Assembly: GCA_904063045.1 (NCBI GenBank)
Contig: CAJFCJ010000028.1
Coordinates: 62,001 to 126,000, forward strand
From: Dimorphilus gyrociliatus
Taxonomy: Eukaryota > Annelida > Polychaeta > Dinophilidae
Reading direction: 5' to 3'
Length of the DNA stretch: 64,000 bases
Every line of letters begins with the position of its first letter. The stretch's first letter is position 1. This document shows, one piece after another, positions 12,666 through 26,600 of this stretch. Below the pieces are notes generated by a model. That model worked only from the letters and a program-made list of their open reading frames with translations. It was not told the DNA's origin and made no database searches. A program made the translations under genes and the position numbers.

Positions 12666-14064
12666 ATGACCGACAGCGACTCAGATGCCAATTTCGATAT
12701 AGTTAATCCATACATTTTCTACAAAGATAGGGATGAATGGAAAGACGTTCAACCAATTCCTCAAAATGACGGTCCTCACGCCATTGTCAAAATAGCTTAT
12801 TCGGAGAAATGTAAGTGATAGAGAAGATTTTTGAGAGATTCCTTTATTTCGTAATTTTCAGTTTCCGATATCTTTGACTATTTTCGAGCTGTTTATCAAA
12901 AAGAAGAATTTAGTGACAGAGCTCTTAGCCTCACCAAGGATGCTATCAAACAAAATCCGGCGAACTACACAGTCTGGTAGTAAACTATTTGTTTTATTCA
13001 TTATTTCAAATAAATTGTTCGATTACAGGCAATACAGACGCAAGATTCTGAAAGCAATGAATAAAGATCTAAGGGACGAATTAAAATATTTAAATGATGT
13101 TATACTGGATAATCCAAAAAACTATCAAGTGTGGTAAGATGATTAAACGCTAATCAAGTACAATAATATAAAGAGGATAATTTGTAGGTTCCATAGACAG
13201 GCAGTCGTGGAATGGCTTAATGATCCAAGCGAAGAAAAAGATTTTATTGATGCAGCTTTAAGAGAAGATTCTAAAAATTATCACGCCTGGCAATACCGGT
13301 ATAGATTTAATAGCAACTACTTTTACTGTAGTTGATAATTTAGTAATATTCTTGTTAAATGAACTTTATAATTCTCCAATTAGCCATTGGCTTAATAAGA
13401 AATTTTCTCTATGGGATGGTGAACTTAAATTTACGGAGAATATGATTAGAAATGACGTTAGAAACAATTCTGCATGGAATCATCGCTATTACGTTATTAA
13501 TAGTACAACCGGGTTTAATCCTGTTGTTTTAGATAGGGAAGAAAAGTAAGAATAAATTATAACTTGGGAGTTATTACTTTAATTAAATAATTATTAATAG
13601 GTTAACCATGTCATTTATTGAAAAAGCACCATCGAATGAAAGTCCTTGGAGTTATCTAAGAGGGTTAGTCGCTTTATTGATCAATGTCTTTTCATGGCTA
13701 AAACTATACTTTATTCCAAATCATCGTTTTTAGACTACACTTAGTTGAACCTATTCATAAAAGACCTGGTCTAAAGAACTTTTGTACAAGATTGGCGAAA
13801 GAAAATACCAATATGCATATATTGTCCTTTATGGTAGATATTAATTCCAGTTCTCTTGAGGAAACATTCGATACAACTATCTACGACGAAACGTTAAGGG
13901 TAAACATTTACTTATCGGCATATACTAACATTAATAATCAAACTATTGTATTATGAAAACAGCTGCTTGATGAACTAGCCAGCTTGGACACCATCAGAAG
14001 AAAATATTGGAAATTTATTAAGGACAGTTTAATTAAGAAATTCGAAGATGGAACTATCAATTAG
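12666..14064 (+). CDS. FNTA: Protein farnesyl/geranylgeranyl transferase alpha subunit
   Basis: Shared alpha subunit of farnesyltransferase and GGTase-I, which prenylates CaaX proteins in the cytosol. Eight exons: 12666-12810, 12862-12976, 13029-13133, 13188-13298, 13384-13545, 13601-13663, 13734-13899, 13963-14064; 322 residues (human 379, with a longer N-terminus). The tetratricopeptide-like prenyltransferase alpha repeats are obvious: [58 protein letters not shown]. The conserved N-terminal [20 protein letters not shown] matches family members. All introns are 50-90 bp. Confidence 0.95.
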
Positions 14065-16798
<2,734 letters not shown>

Positions 16799-17314
16799 TA
16801 TATGTTATTATCTCTTAATACAAAACCATAAAACATTTTTTTGACCAAATTTCTAATTCGATACTAGCGTCGCCTAGTGTCGTGTTGTTATTATTACGCG
16901 CATGCGCACAAGAACATCAACTAACAGTCGAAATAGAAGTAGAAAACGTTTCAAGGTATTATTTACACAGATTTTATGAATTTAAAATCAAATTATTATA
17001 ATGTTTTGTTAAAATCACTAATAAAAATTCATGTTTCAATCTTTTTAAGAGACAAGCAATTATTAGAAATGTTAATTTTGATATTTACTAGAAGCTATAG
17101 TAGTTGGGTTAAATATTTCAATTTCTCAGTAAACTTAATCCCTATATCAGCTTTTCAGAGGTTTTTTTGTAAATTAACTTTTTATTTTCTTCTTTTTCTA
17201 AAACTTTTAGATAAAATACAACAATAATAACATTGTAGGCCTGTAATTACAGTATTATTTACATTGATTAGCGACTTGATTCTTCAAACTACAATTTGCA
17301 GGTGACATAGTGTC
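16799..17314. promoter_or_regulatory. SH2D4 3' flank and CCPG1-like 5' region
   Basis: Contains gcgcatgcgc (palindromic, NRF1-like) near 16898-16907, in a GC-richer patch likely to be the promoter. A TTTGCAG acceptor at about 17295-17301, 14 bp before the ATG, suggests a 5' UTR intron. Confidence 0.45.
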
Positions 17315-19487
17315 ATGTCAAACTCGTGGTGTGTTCTCGATAACGCTTTGGATTCGAATACTGATAGTTCTTCTTACGAAAAACTTGAAATATCCGATGA
17401 TAGCAATGGTATGATATATTAGTTTACCCTTTCATAAATACTATATAGAATTTTTCTTCTATTAATAGAAAGTCAATCAGAATTCAACGATAACCAGTTT
17501 ATAAATCATAGTAAGCGAATACTAATTTGATACTTTATTTGTTATTCTTTACTGTACTTAACGACTTTTCCCACTATTTTATCCGTTTAGATAATGATAG
17601 AAATGATCAAGTAGAAAGAGATCAGGCCAGCGATGAAACAGGTAATTCACTTTTAAATAACAATAAGATGGATCAGTGGATTAGCATTCGATATTAATTA
17701 ATATTCCAACATTTAAAAAATGTAAAATGCAGTGTTTACAATTTAAAAATAATTCTGTCTTAATACACGTCAGTGTGACCTTGAAAGTAAGCCTATTGCA
17801 ATAGTTATAACATAGGTATGTATGTTGATATAAAAAACATGTAATTATACAGGTCTATAAAGTTGAGTGCCCCTGGTAATAATCTATCCATTTTCTTTTC
17901 TTGGAAATGTTGCTCTTTATAAAATTCTCACCTAAATGTATAATATTTCGTATAGATTCGGATATTGTTTGCTTGGATGCTCCTTCTGATTCTTCGAGAG
18001 ACGTTAATTGTTTCTCTTCATCATCAACGACCTCATCTTTTGCAATGATAAATTTTCGCTTTGACGCTCCACCACCAAGAACTACTTACATGAGGAGAAG
18101 AATAGTTAATCCTATCAATAACATCGAATCCGATGATGACCTTCCAAGCGACGTAGATGATCGTTGCGAGAGTGACATATCAGGAGTGGCTACATCGGAA
18201 GACGAAGAGGCCAGACCGCACGAAATTGTTTTCGTTGGGGAAAAGAGAAGGATTTATAAGCATTTCCCAAATTCTACGTTGAATACAATTTTAACGCATA
18301 TTGCGCTTGCCGCCCTCTTTACTGCTATGGGAACAGGCATTGGACACTGGATCGGATCAGCAGCCTGTATCAAACTCAGGTCAGAGAGGTTAGTTCAACT
18401 GAAGAATCTGCAAGATGATTTACTCCTTTGCTTTCACGAGCAAAAACGTTTGGACAGTCAGGTATTTCTACCTAGTAAAATTTTACTTACATATAACGGC
18501 ATGAAATAAATTAACCTTATAACCATCTTATAATTTCATTAGGTTTTAAAATCTAAAGACATTGCTGCATTATGGAGAGACGCCTATGAAGAATTATTAG
18601 TGGAACGTTCAAATAAAAGACGAACAAAACAAGACGCGGAGTTAGACGTTCTAAAAAATCGCGTTCAAACCCTTGAAAAGGAAAAGGATAACTTTAAGAT
18701 AAAAGCTAACGAGCTAGAAATTGATAATTCGGAACTTCGTAACATTGTTGGTAAAATGCGCTATTCACCTCCTTTTATCAAAAATTCCAATGATTCGGAT
18801 ATTGAGGATGTAAAAGCTGAAACAATTCATGATTTTAAACAAGAAGAGACCGGTGAAAGTATTAATCGGCAGCGACACATATGGAGAAACCATAAAGCTC
18901 CGATACCATCCTCATCTTCCAAATTTGAAGAAAAATTTGTTAGATATCCAAAACACAGTTCCAGTAAAGATGGAGTAAAACTCCATCAAAACATTGATTT
19001 AGAACGAGTTTTAGACGAGTTGACAGATGTCACGGCTCCAGCCGATGTGCGAAGAATTGCTACAAAAGCCAAAAGATTGCTTATTAGAATAGATAAACTG
19101 TCAGAACTGGGCGATGAGGACGAAGATGAACTAAATGATATTGCTGATGAGATGGAAAATTTATTCGAGGAGGCTGATGATGGAGATGAAGAGCCTAGAA
19201 GAGTCTTAGCTTGGTTATCGTGCCAAAAACGTTGGTGGTTTTCAAGGTTGCGTTATAACGAAAGACGACCTTGGGAATCCTGCTTGGAGAACCTCAATGC
19301 GCTTTTAAGAAAAAAGCCAGATCCCAAATCTCGGACAAAGGAAGAGGGATTATTCAACTCGGAGCAGGACGTCACCAATTGGATGCTGAAAAGAGCACAA
19401 TTTAGAGGTGATGCTAGAATTGGTATAGAATCGCATTGGTCCTTTCTTCGAGCCGTGGGTAGATCCTATCTTCGGGAGCTCAATTAG
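17315..19487 (+). CDS. CCPG1-like: CCPG1/PBXIP1-like ER membrane protein (putative ER-phagy receptor)
   Basis: Predicted 545 residues, exons 17315-17408, 17469-17510, 17591-17641, 17956-18461, 18543-19487. The N-terminus MSNSWCVLDN has a WxxL LC3-interacting motif at the place where human CCPG1 has GWTVI. A second acidic motif, DSDIVCLDAP (about residues 63-72), resembles the FIP200-binding motif DSDIVTLEPP of CCPG1. An acidic cytosolic region with RRRIV follows, then one membrane span near residues 172-195 (LAALFTAMGTGIGHWIG; compare the CCPG1 span ending in GFGHFYG). After it come a lumenal coiled coil and the block IAALWRDAYEELLVER (compare DLWERLYVEA). The C-terminal 150 residues, with WWFSRLRYNERRPWESCL, have no homologue I recognise. 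The N-terminus is expected to be cytosolic and the coiled coil lumenal. Confidence 0.75.
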
Positions 19488-19700
19488 ATTTCGTTCTTCC
19501 CTGCACATTGTGTCATTATAGAGAGAATGACTAGTTATATTATAACTTTCTTATATGTATCAGTTGACAAAAACTGTTGTCGAAAGAGAATATATAAATG
19601 TTTTTGAAGTTATTGATGTGTTTTCATTTAAAAACGGCGCCCTAACAAAACGGGTAGAATAAATATTTTTTGTACCAGGTAGCCATACTACGCTACGAAA

Positions 19701-19727
19701 AATGGCGGAACATAGAACAAACAAGTC
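19701..19727 (+). other. Possible mini first exon or uORF (MAEHRTNKS)
   Basis: ATGGCGGAAC context followed after nine codons by a consensus donor gtaagtaa. The exon ends in phase 0. Joined to the acceptor at about 20651 it would meet TGA at once, giving a nine-codon uORF upstream of the flippase start. It cannot join the flippase exon at 22751 in frame. Real status unknown. Confidence 0.25.
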
Positions 19728-20364
19728 GGTAAGTAAATTATATATCGATTTTATAAATAATATGTTATGTAATAAGAAACAATACGTCCTTAAAATGAAT
19801 TAAATTTTCATGATTGTTCATGCAAAGTCATATATACATATTTTCGTTTGTTTATTGAGTAGCAAGCGATCGTTCAGTTGGACGGAAGAAAAATTTCTGA
19901 TTAAGTCAGTATTCTTTTCATTAAGTCTTCTTCTAAATAGACATTAAGTCATATATTGTAATGAAGTGACTCTTACATAGACAGTCAATTAAATGAGTTT
20001 CCGTTGCTAGTTAAATAAGTCATTCTTTACTTCTTCAAGTACAGGTATTATCATAGGTAGTGTTTTTGTGATTCATAAATCGGTAATGACTAAACTTCAT
20101 AGGCGTAAACATTGACCTACGATGCTAGATAATATGTTGTTTAAGTAAAACTGTTGTCTTGAAGGAATTACTAGTTTCCTGACAATTTTAAAATCGAATA
20201 ATTATGAAAATATCCCAAGAGGTTATGAAAAGTTCAAAGGGTAAAAATTAATTTTCAATAAATAATTTAGACCTAAGTAATAGTTTTACCATCATCGGCC
20301 TTCGTGACATGTACGATAACTTATCTGTTCAGATAATTCTGCTGACTTATCATTTGTGGCTTTG

Positions 20365-20366
<2 letters not shown>

Positions 20367-20407
<41 letters not shown>
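20367..20407. repeat. (TA)n microsatellite
   Basis: About 20 TA repeats upstream of the flippase gene. Confidence 0.9.
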
Positions 20408-20408
<1 letters not shown>

Positions 20409-20699
20409 GTATCATCTGTTGATTATAAAAATTACTGTAAAGTCTAGCGGACTGCAACATGTGTTAAAATTTAAGGTCAATATTAAAGCAGGATACGTAT
20501 GTTTATATTATATACATTTTTATTCACCATAAAGACTTATTAGCCTATGCATGCGTGTCTTTATTTGGCCGTTTTCATTGTTTATATCCAAGATATACAA
20601 TACTCTTGTTATAACAACCTTTGAAATTTTAATGTATTTTTTATTTAACAGTGACGTTGGACAGTTTGATATGTAGAAAGGAAGGAAAAAGCGGAATTG

Positions 20700-23600
20700 A
20701 TGGCACCAAAACAAACAGGTTTGATCCTTTACATTCTTAATTTACTTACGGAGAATCCAACGATCCCTTACCAGATAGATAATCGATTAACAATCTTTAA
20801 TTGGTAAATTTACAAATTAATTGAATGACAATTGGGATTTATTCGTTTCTCAGAATATTTATATTTGTTATCTGACAGTAGTAGGTTAAATGGATTTCTT
20901 CTCCACGTAGATCAATACGTACCCGTGCTATGAATGACCGATATATAATTTAAAAAAACCTCACTCCTTATAATGATTTATTATGACATTCTTTATGAGA
21001 AAGTTGAGCAATTTTCGAATACTTTCAGTATTTCTTACATATGCGAATAGCATATTTAAATACATTCGACTCGTTGATATATAGCAGCTACTTTCCTGAT
21101 TAAAGTGTATACGCTTTCGTCTTATAAGCTTTTTGTGTGTACTGCTCCCATTCAATTTGTTTTTTGAGATTTTCAGATGAATAACTCGTATTTATTGACC
21201 TCTTTAAATTCGTTATTAAACTTATAAAGCTAACATTTCTAAATATATTGATTTAACGATAAAACTATAAACGTGAAAAGAGGAAAAAATAGATAAACTT
21301 TCAACATTTATTATTTATCACAAATGGAAAGAATATATAGGCAGATATAAAGTTTTTCCTATTCGCAAACTCGAACAAACTATATATACAGTATAGCTAT
21401 ATATTTAGATGTAAATAATACAGAAAAATAAAGAAAAATACTCACCTGGAGTGTTTTTCTAGTAGTGAATCAATACTAATTGTCCTCAATAATATTAATA
21501 CCTTTTTTTTTTTATTAATTAACTAACTAATTAATTTATTGTAGAATGATAAAGAGATTTTCTTGTTTTGACAAATATGAACCACTTATATCTTGAAGAT
21601 ACAAAAAAAATCATAAAAAAGCAAATATCTGTTAAAAAGATGAGAATTGTTTGTCTCTCTATTTTCATACTCTATTGTATATTACTGTTCAGCGGCACAT
21701 CTGTCAAGATTGTTTAAATTGGTTGTATTAAATTTAATTAGTTTACTTCCCTTAGCAACGTGGAAAAATTCAATATTTCTAACATGCTTTCTTTTCTGTC
21801 TGCCTTGCCCCTACCCTCCCCTCTTTCTCTTGATCTGCCCCAGCTCTCTTATTTTCCACCACCCCTTCTGTCTTGTATTTTTCTTAATTATTTCGTATAT
21901 AATGAATTATTTAACGATCCAATTCGATTTCCATCTCATTTGCTTGAATAAAGTCGAGCGAACTATGACAAAACAAAAAGAGGACAGAAGCCCGTCCTTA
22001 TCGAGCGTCACGTCATCGAGCGTCCTGTTGAACAACGATCAGTTAACACCTCGTATTGACGTCGGTTTGGTAACGTCTGATCAAAACGATATTCCTCTTA
22101 ATCAGTTAGTTCGTTCAAAAGCGAGCTTAGATAAAAATCATTCTCGTCGTCGATCAAAGAAATTAAGAAAAAAGGCTTCAGTCAAACTTGACAGTTACAT
22201 AGACGATCTAAATTACTCAAAAGTCGTAAAGACACTACCTAAAACTAACAACACAGTGAAAGAAAGAGGAACTCAAACTCTTAACAATACTCCATCCGAG
22301 AGGAACATCTTGGACATAAGAGATTATTATAAACAACTCGATGAGGAAAAACGAATAAAAGAGGAAGAAGAAGCCAAGTTAGCAAAAGAAGAAGAGCAAG
22401 AGCAAACTGAGAAAAACGAAAAAGATAGCCAATTAAAAGAAATTATTGAAAGTATAGCCAACCACGAAAAAGGAGTATGTAAAATTGAGCTAGTGCACCA
22501 ACTATTAGGCTTAAAATATGATGATGGATGTCTAAACATAAAAGTTGAATGTGCCTGCGAAACTTGTACTTATAAAATCGACGAAATGCCGTCTAAAATG
22601 GATAATAAATGGACTCAAACCCGAATAAAAACGAATAAAATCATTCCAATTTTAACCAGTACACGCAATTAATATCAATATAATATAATATTATTTTGAC
22701 TTAAGTTTTATCTATTGAATAATAATTAAAATATTTTTTAATCTAAACAGAACAACAAAGACATATTAGAGCTAATGATCCTGTATATAATGCTTCATTT
22801 CGATATGCAGTGAGTATACTCTTAGATTATTATCATAAACAGGTACAAAATGATAATCATATCGTCTGTCTTTAAAATTTATTTTTAGGTTTTATTAAAC
22901 TTGTAAAATATTTATAGTCAATAGAAATAGTGTAGCTTTTTATAATAATATTCATATTCTTCATCTAACACGTTTTAAAAGGTTCAAATAGCGTATACAT
23001 TTACTTGGCTTTTTATTATGCTATTATAAAAAATACTACATGATTGCGAGGTAGATAAAGCATAGCAGGTTATATAGTTATAATTGTGCTTTATGCTTTA
23101 TATAGTATATAGTGTATATAGAAAGTAATATATTACGTTATTATACAGAGGTGCTACCACTGGCAATTGAAATCTAACAGATGATTTTATACATCTAAAT
23201 ATTAATTATTTAAATATTAACATAGTGACTCTTGAAAAGAGTAGGGAAGAGGAAAATTTCTTCTTTTTTTTACTTTTCCTAAAATTTTAAAATACTAATA
23301 TATTAATAATAGAATTTCTTAAAGTATTAACTAATTAATTAAATATTTTATAATTTTTTGTTAAAAACGAAAGTATAAGCTGATTGATTAGCCTAAAATA
23401 TTTAAATACAATGTATACTGCACATATAAGTAAATATTATATTAAACTAGTATATATACAGTACAATAGGTATGAATAATCTAAATCTAAATTGAAAATT
23501 CTTAATTGTATAATTAATTTATTTATATATTCAATTCGTATAGCGCTATACTAATTAAATCATTTAATTAAAATATAGATAATACTTAACTATCTCAATA

Positions 23601-26600
23601 GAATTAATTTAAAATATTCATAAGAGAAATAAAATTCAATAAGAAAGGGATGTCCGTTAAATAGTGTATTTATTTTAAGTAACGATTTATAGATGCTGTC
23701 TTGTTTATATATATATATATATATATATATAAACCTAACCTTCTCACATACACTTTTAACATTTTTCCATTGAAAATCTACATATATATACATTATATAT
23801 ATAAATATATCTATCAGCATGTATATATCTTTTTACATAATGAAATTAACCATACAGAAAAATTAAAATATGTATTTCTATACTTGTTTACTAATTTTAT
23901 TTAAATATTTTCTTTCTTTTCTAGAATAATCATATATCCACATCAAAGTACAACTTTTTAACTTTTATACCGAAAAATTTATTTGAGCAGTTCCAGAGAT
24001 TGGCAAATGCCTATTTTCTTGCTCTTCTTATCCTTCAGGTATGTTTCTCTCTTTTTGAAGCTATTAGTATACTTTTATAAAGTTCCCTTTACATTTATAC
24101 TAATGTATACCACCTATATCTTTAAATAATTAAGAAATGATTCTTTATCAGTAGGTTAAGTATGTTTAGTTAATTATTGCAGCTTATACCACAAATCTCG
24201 TCATTAAGTTGGGTGACAACAATCTTACCTCTAGCTATAGTTCTAATTCTGACGGCAACAAAAGATGCTGTTGACGATTTTGTAAGCAAAATCCATACCC
24301 ACGCATTGTATAATATTTCTATCCTTATGTTGAAAGGAAACTGTTTAGGACGGGTTTATGGGTGTTTTTAATTGTAATGGTCTTATCTTTTTTTAATGGT
24401 TATCGGTGTATTATTACAACGTTTTTTAGTACAGTACCCAAGGTATTATTGCATATTAAATACTAATATACTTGTATATGCAGTATATATATTTTCCTAT
24501 GCAAACATTGGTTTCTTTCTACATCTATAAGTTACTAATAATACAATTAGTTAAGTACAAAATTTTATAGGCTGTTGTTTATTAGTTTTTATGATATTAT
24601 TTAGTGATATAAATAAATGCCTATTATATATGTCAGTATATTAAAGTAGGAAATGTATGCATATAACATATATGTATGTATGATTTTTTTTATATATAAA
24701 ATATACTGTAGTAACACAGCAAGAATCTACAAACACGCGGGCATACACACATATATAGTGTACAAACAAATATGCAAATACTGTATATAAATTTATACAT
24801 TGTATATATTAGTATACGCTGTATATATATATATATAAAATATTATATTAATAAGTATTAATATACAATTATTCTTAAAACATTTATACATTTATTGAAA
24901 ATAATTTTTTCTATAAATTACAAAAAAAAAAAATAACAATAGCTGATACCCGCTATATCATCGTTAACACCTGCTACCACAATAGTACCCTTATTTGCCG
25001 TTATATCTTTGACGGCATTGAAAGATATTATTGATGATATTGTAAGTCTAATAATCAAGATTGTATTAAAAAAAATGAATTAAATGTGTTTTCTTTTGCG
25101 CACCCATTTTTGTAACGAAATATCATGTTCATAGTGTAGAATTTTTGTTTTAAATATTCATCATTGCTATATTTGTAAACTCACGTTTATTGAATCTTAT
25201 ATTTCTAATTATTTTCTTCAATGTTGTGTTGATATTATACAGTTAATTCCTCAAATTTCATCTCTCACTCCACTTACGACCATTGTTCCTTTGGTGGCCG
25301 TGCTAACCGCAACGGCCATCAAAGATCTCTTAGACGACATTGTAAGTTTATTTCGATAGATTAAAAATAAACTATCAGCTAAAAGAGTATAGCAATATGA
25401 TTCAACTAATTATCTTGTTGTAACTTTTGTTTCAAAGATATAGTTTTTTTTCCAAAGGTTTACTTATTAAATATCCTCTATCTTTCGTTATTTTATTGTT
25501 TGTCCAATATTAATAGGAATGTATACAAGTAAAGGATTTTACAACCAATTTCCTAATATTAGTTCACTTCTAGAAACTTAATCTTGCTTAATGAGAAGTG
25601 TGAAAGTGATAACAGATACCAAACAAAGCAGTTGATATTAATAGTATTGAACTTATGGTATTTATACATATTTTGAAAACATTCTATAGGATAAAATAGG
25701 AAAACTGGACAAAAAACAAAACGAAGATATCTAGTCGTTTTGTATTCCTTTCATTCTTATGTCTAGTTAATTGATTACTTTATTTTTCTTTCTCTCTGTT
25801 TCTGTTTTATTCCTTTCTTTCAATTCCATTCCTCTGTATTTCAAATTTCAATAAACTTTTTTTTTTATCTCCAACATAAATTATGTATAGTACCGTTAGT
25901 TAATTGTAATTGTTTAACAGGGCCTGTTTCATTCGCATTTTCATCGACTAGCTAAAAGTTGTCATATATATATAATTAATCAAAATTACCTTTAAGTGGG
26001 CATAAACTATTTTATACGTCATATATAATTTTAAATTGAGATTGAATAGTGGCTAAATTAAAAATATTTTAGATAGATTGAAATTAGCATTTACTTCTAA
26101 TTGAAAAATCCTCTCTAATTAAAAAAATGAAGAATTCCATTTAATACATCTAACATTAAAGTATTACATGAATTTATTATATTTCGAATTCAAACAGGGG
26201 AAAAAAAGTAATAACAGCATTTTTCAATTAATAATTAATATTTATTAATGAATATATGGACTTATTAATAACTGATTCTTTCTAAAACAGTTCTAATGCT
26301 GTTGGTAATGTAAGAAAAAAAATTTCGTACGAAATAAGCTTGTACTAAGTCATCGTTTTTCTTGTTAAGCAAGTTAGAAAATGTTGTTTATAGACTTTTA
26401 TTATGATTCTTAGTGTTTTTACAAGTAATTGAAAGGTAAAATTGTATTATTGAATTATCTACTACCTTTTTTCCATATTCAACTTCTATTCTTTCGACAG
26501 TTCAATAAAGTAGACACAATAATATTACATTATAAAGTTCACTTTTATTCAAACATTAACGAATAAAGTTCATAGAACTTTTTAATGAATGCTTATTGTT

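Larger units (their letters stand above)
19488..20699. other. Intergenic / 5' leader region of the flippase gene
   Basis: About 1.2 kb with no long ORF. It holds an orphan mini-exon (19701-19727) and a (TA)n tract (20367-20407). An acceptor-like TTTAACAG at about 20645-20651 suggests the exon starting the flippase mRNA begins near 20652. Confidence 0.4.

Noticed and set aside
23590-23904. ORFs rich in Tyr/Ile on both strands
   Set aside because: Produced by (TA)n repeats in a flippase intron.
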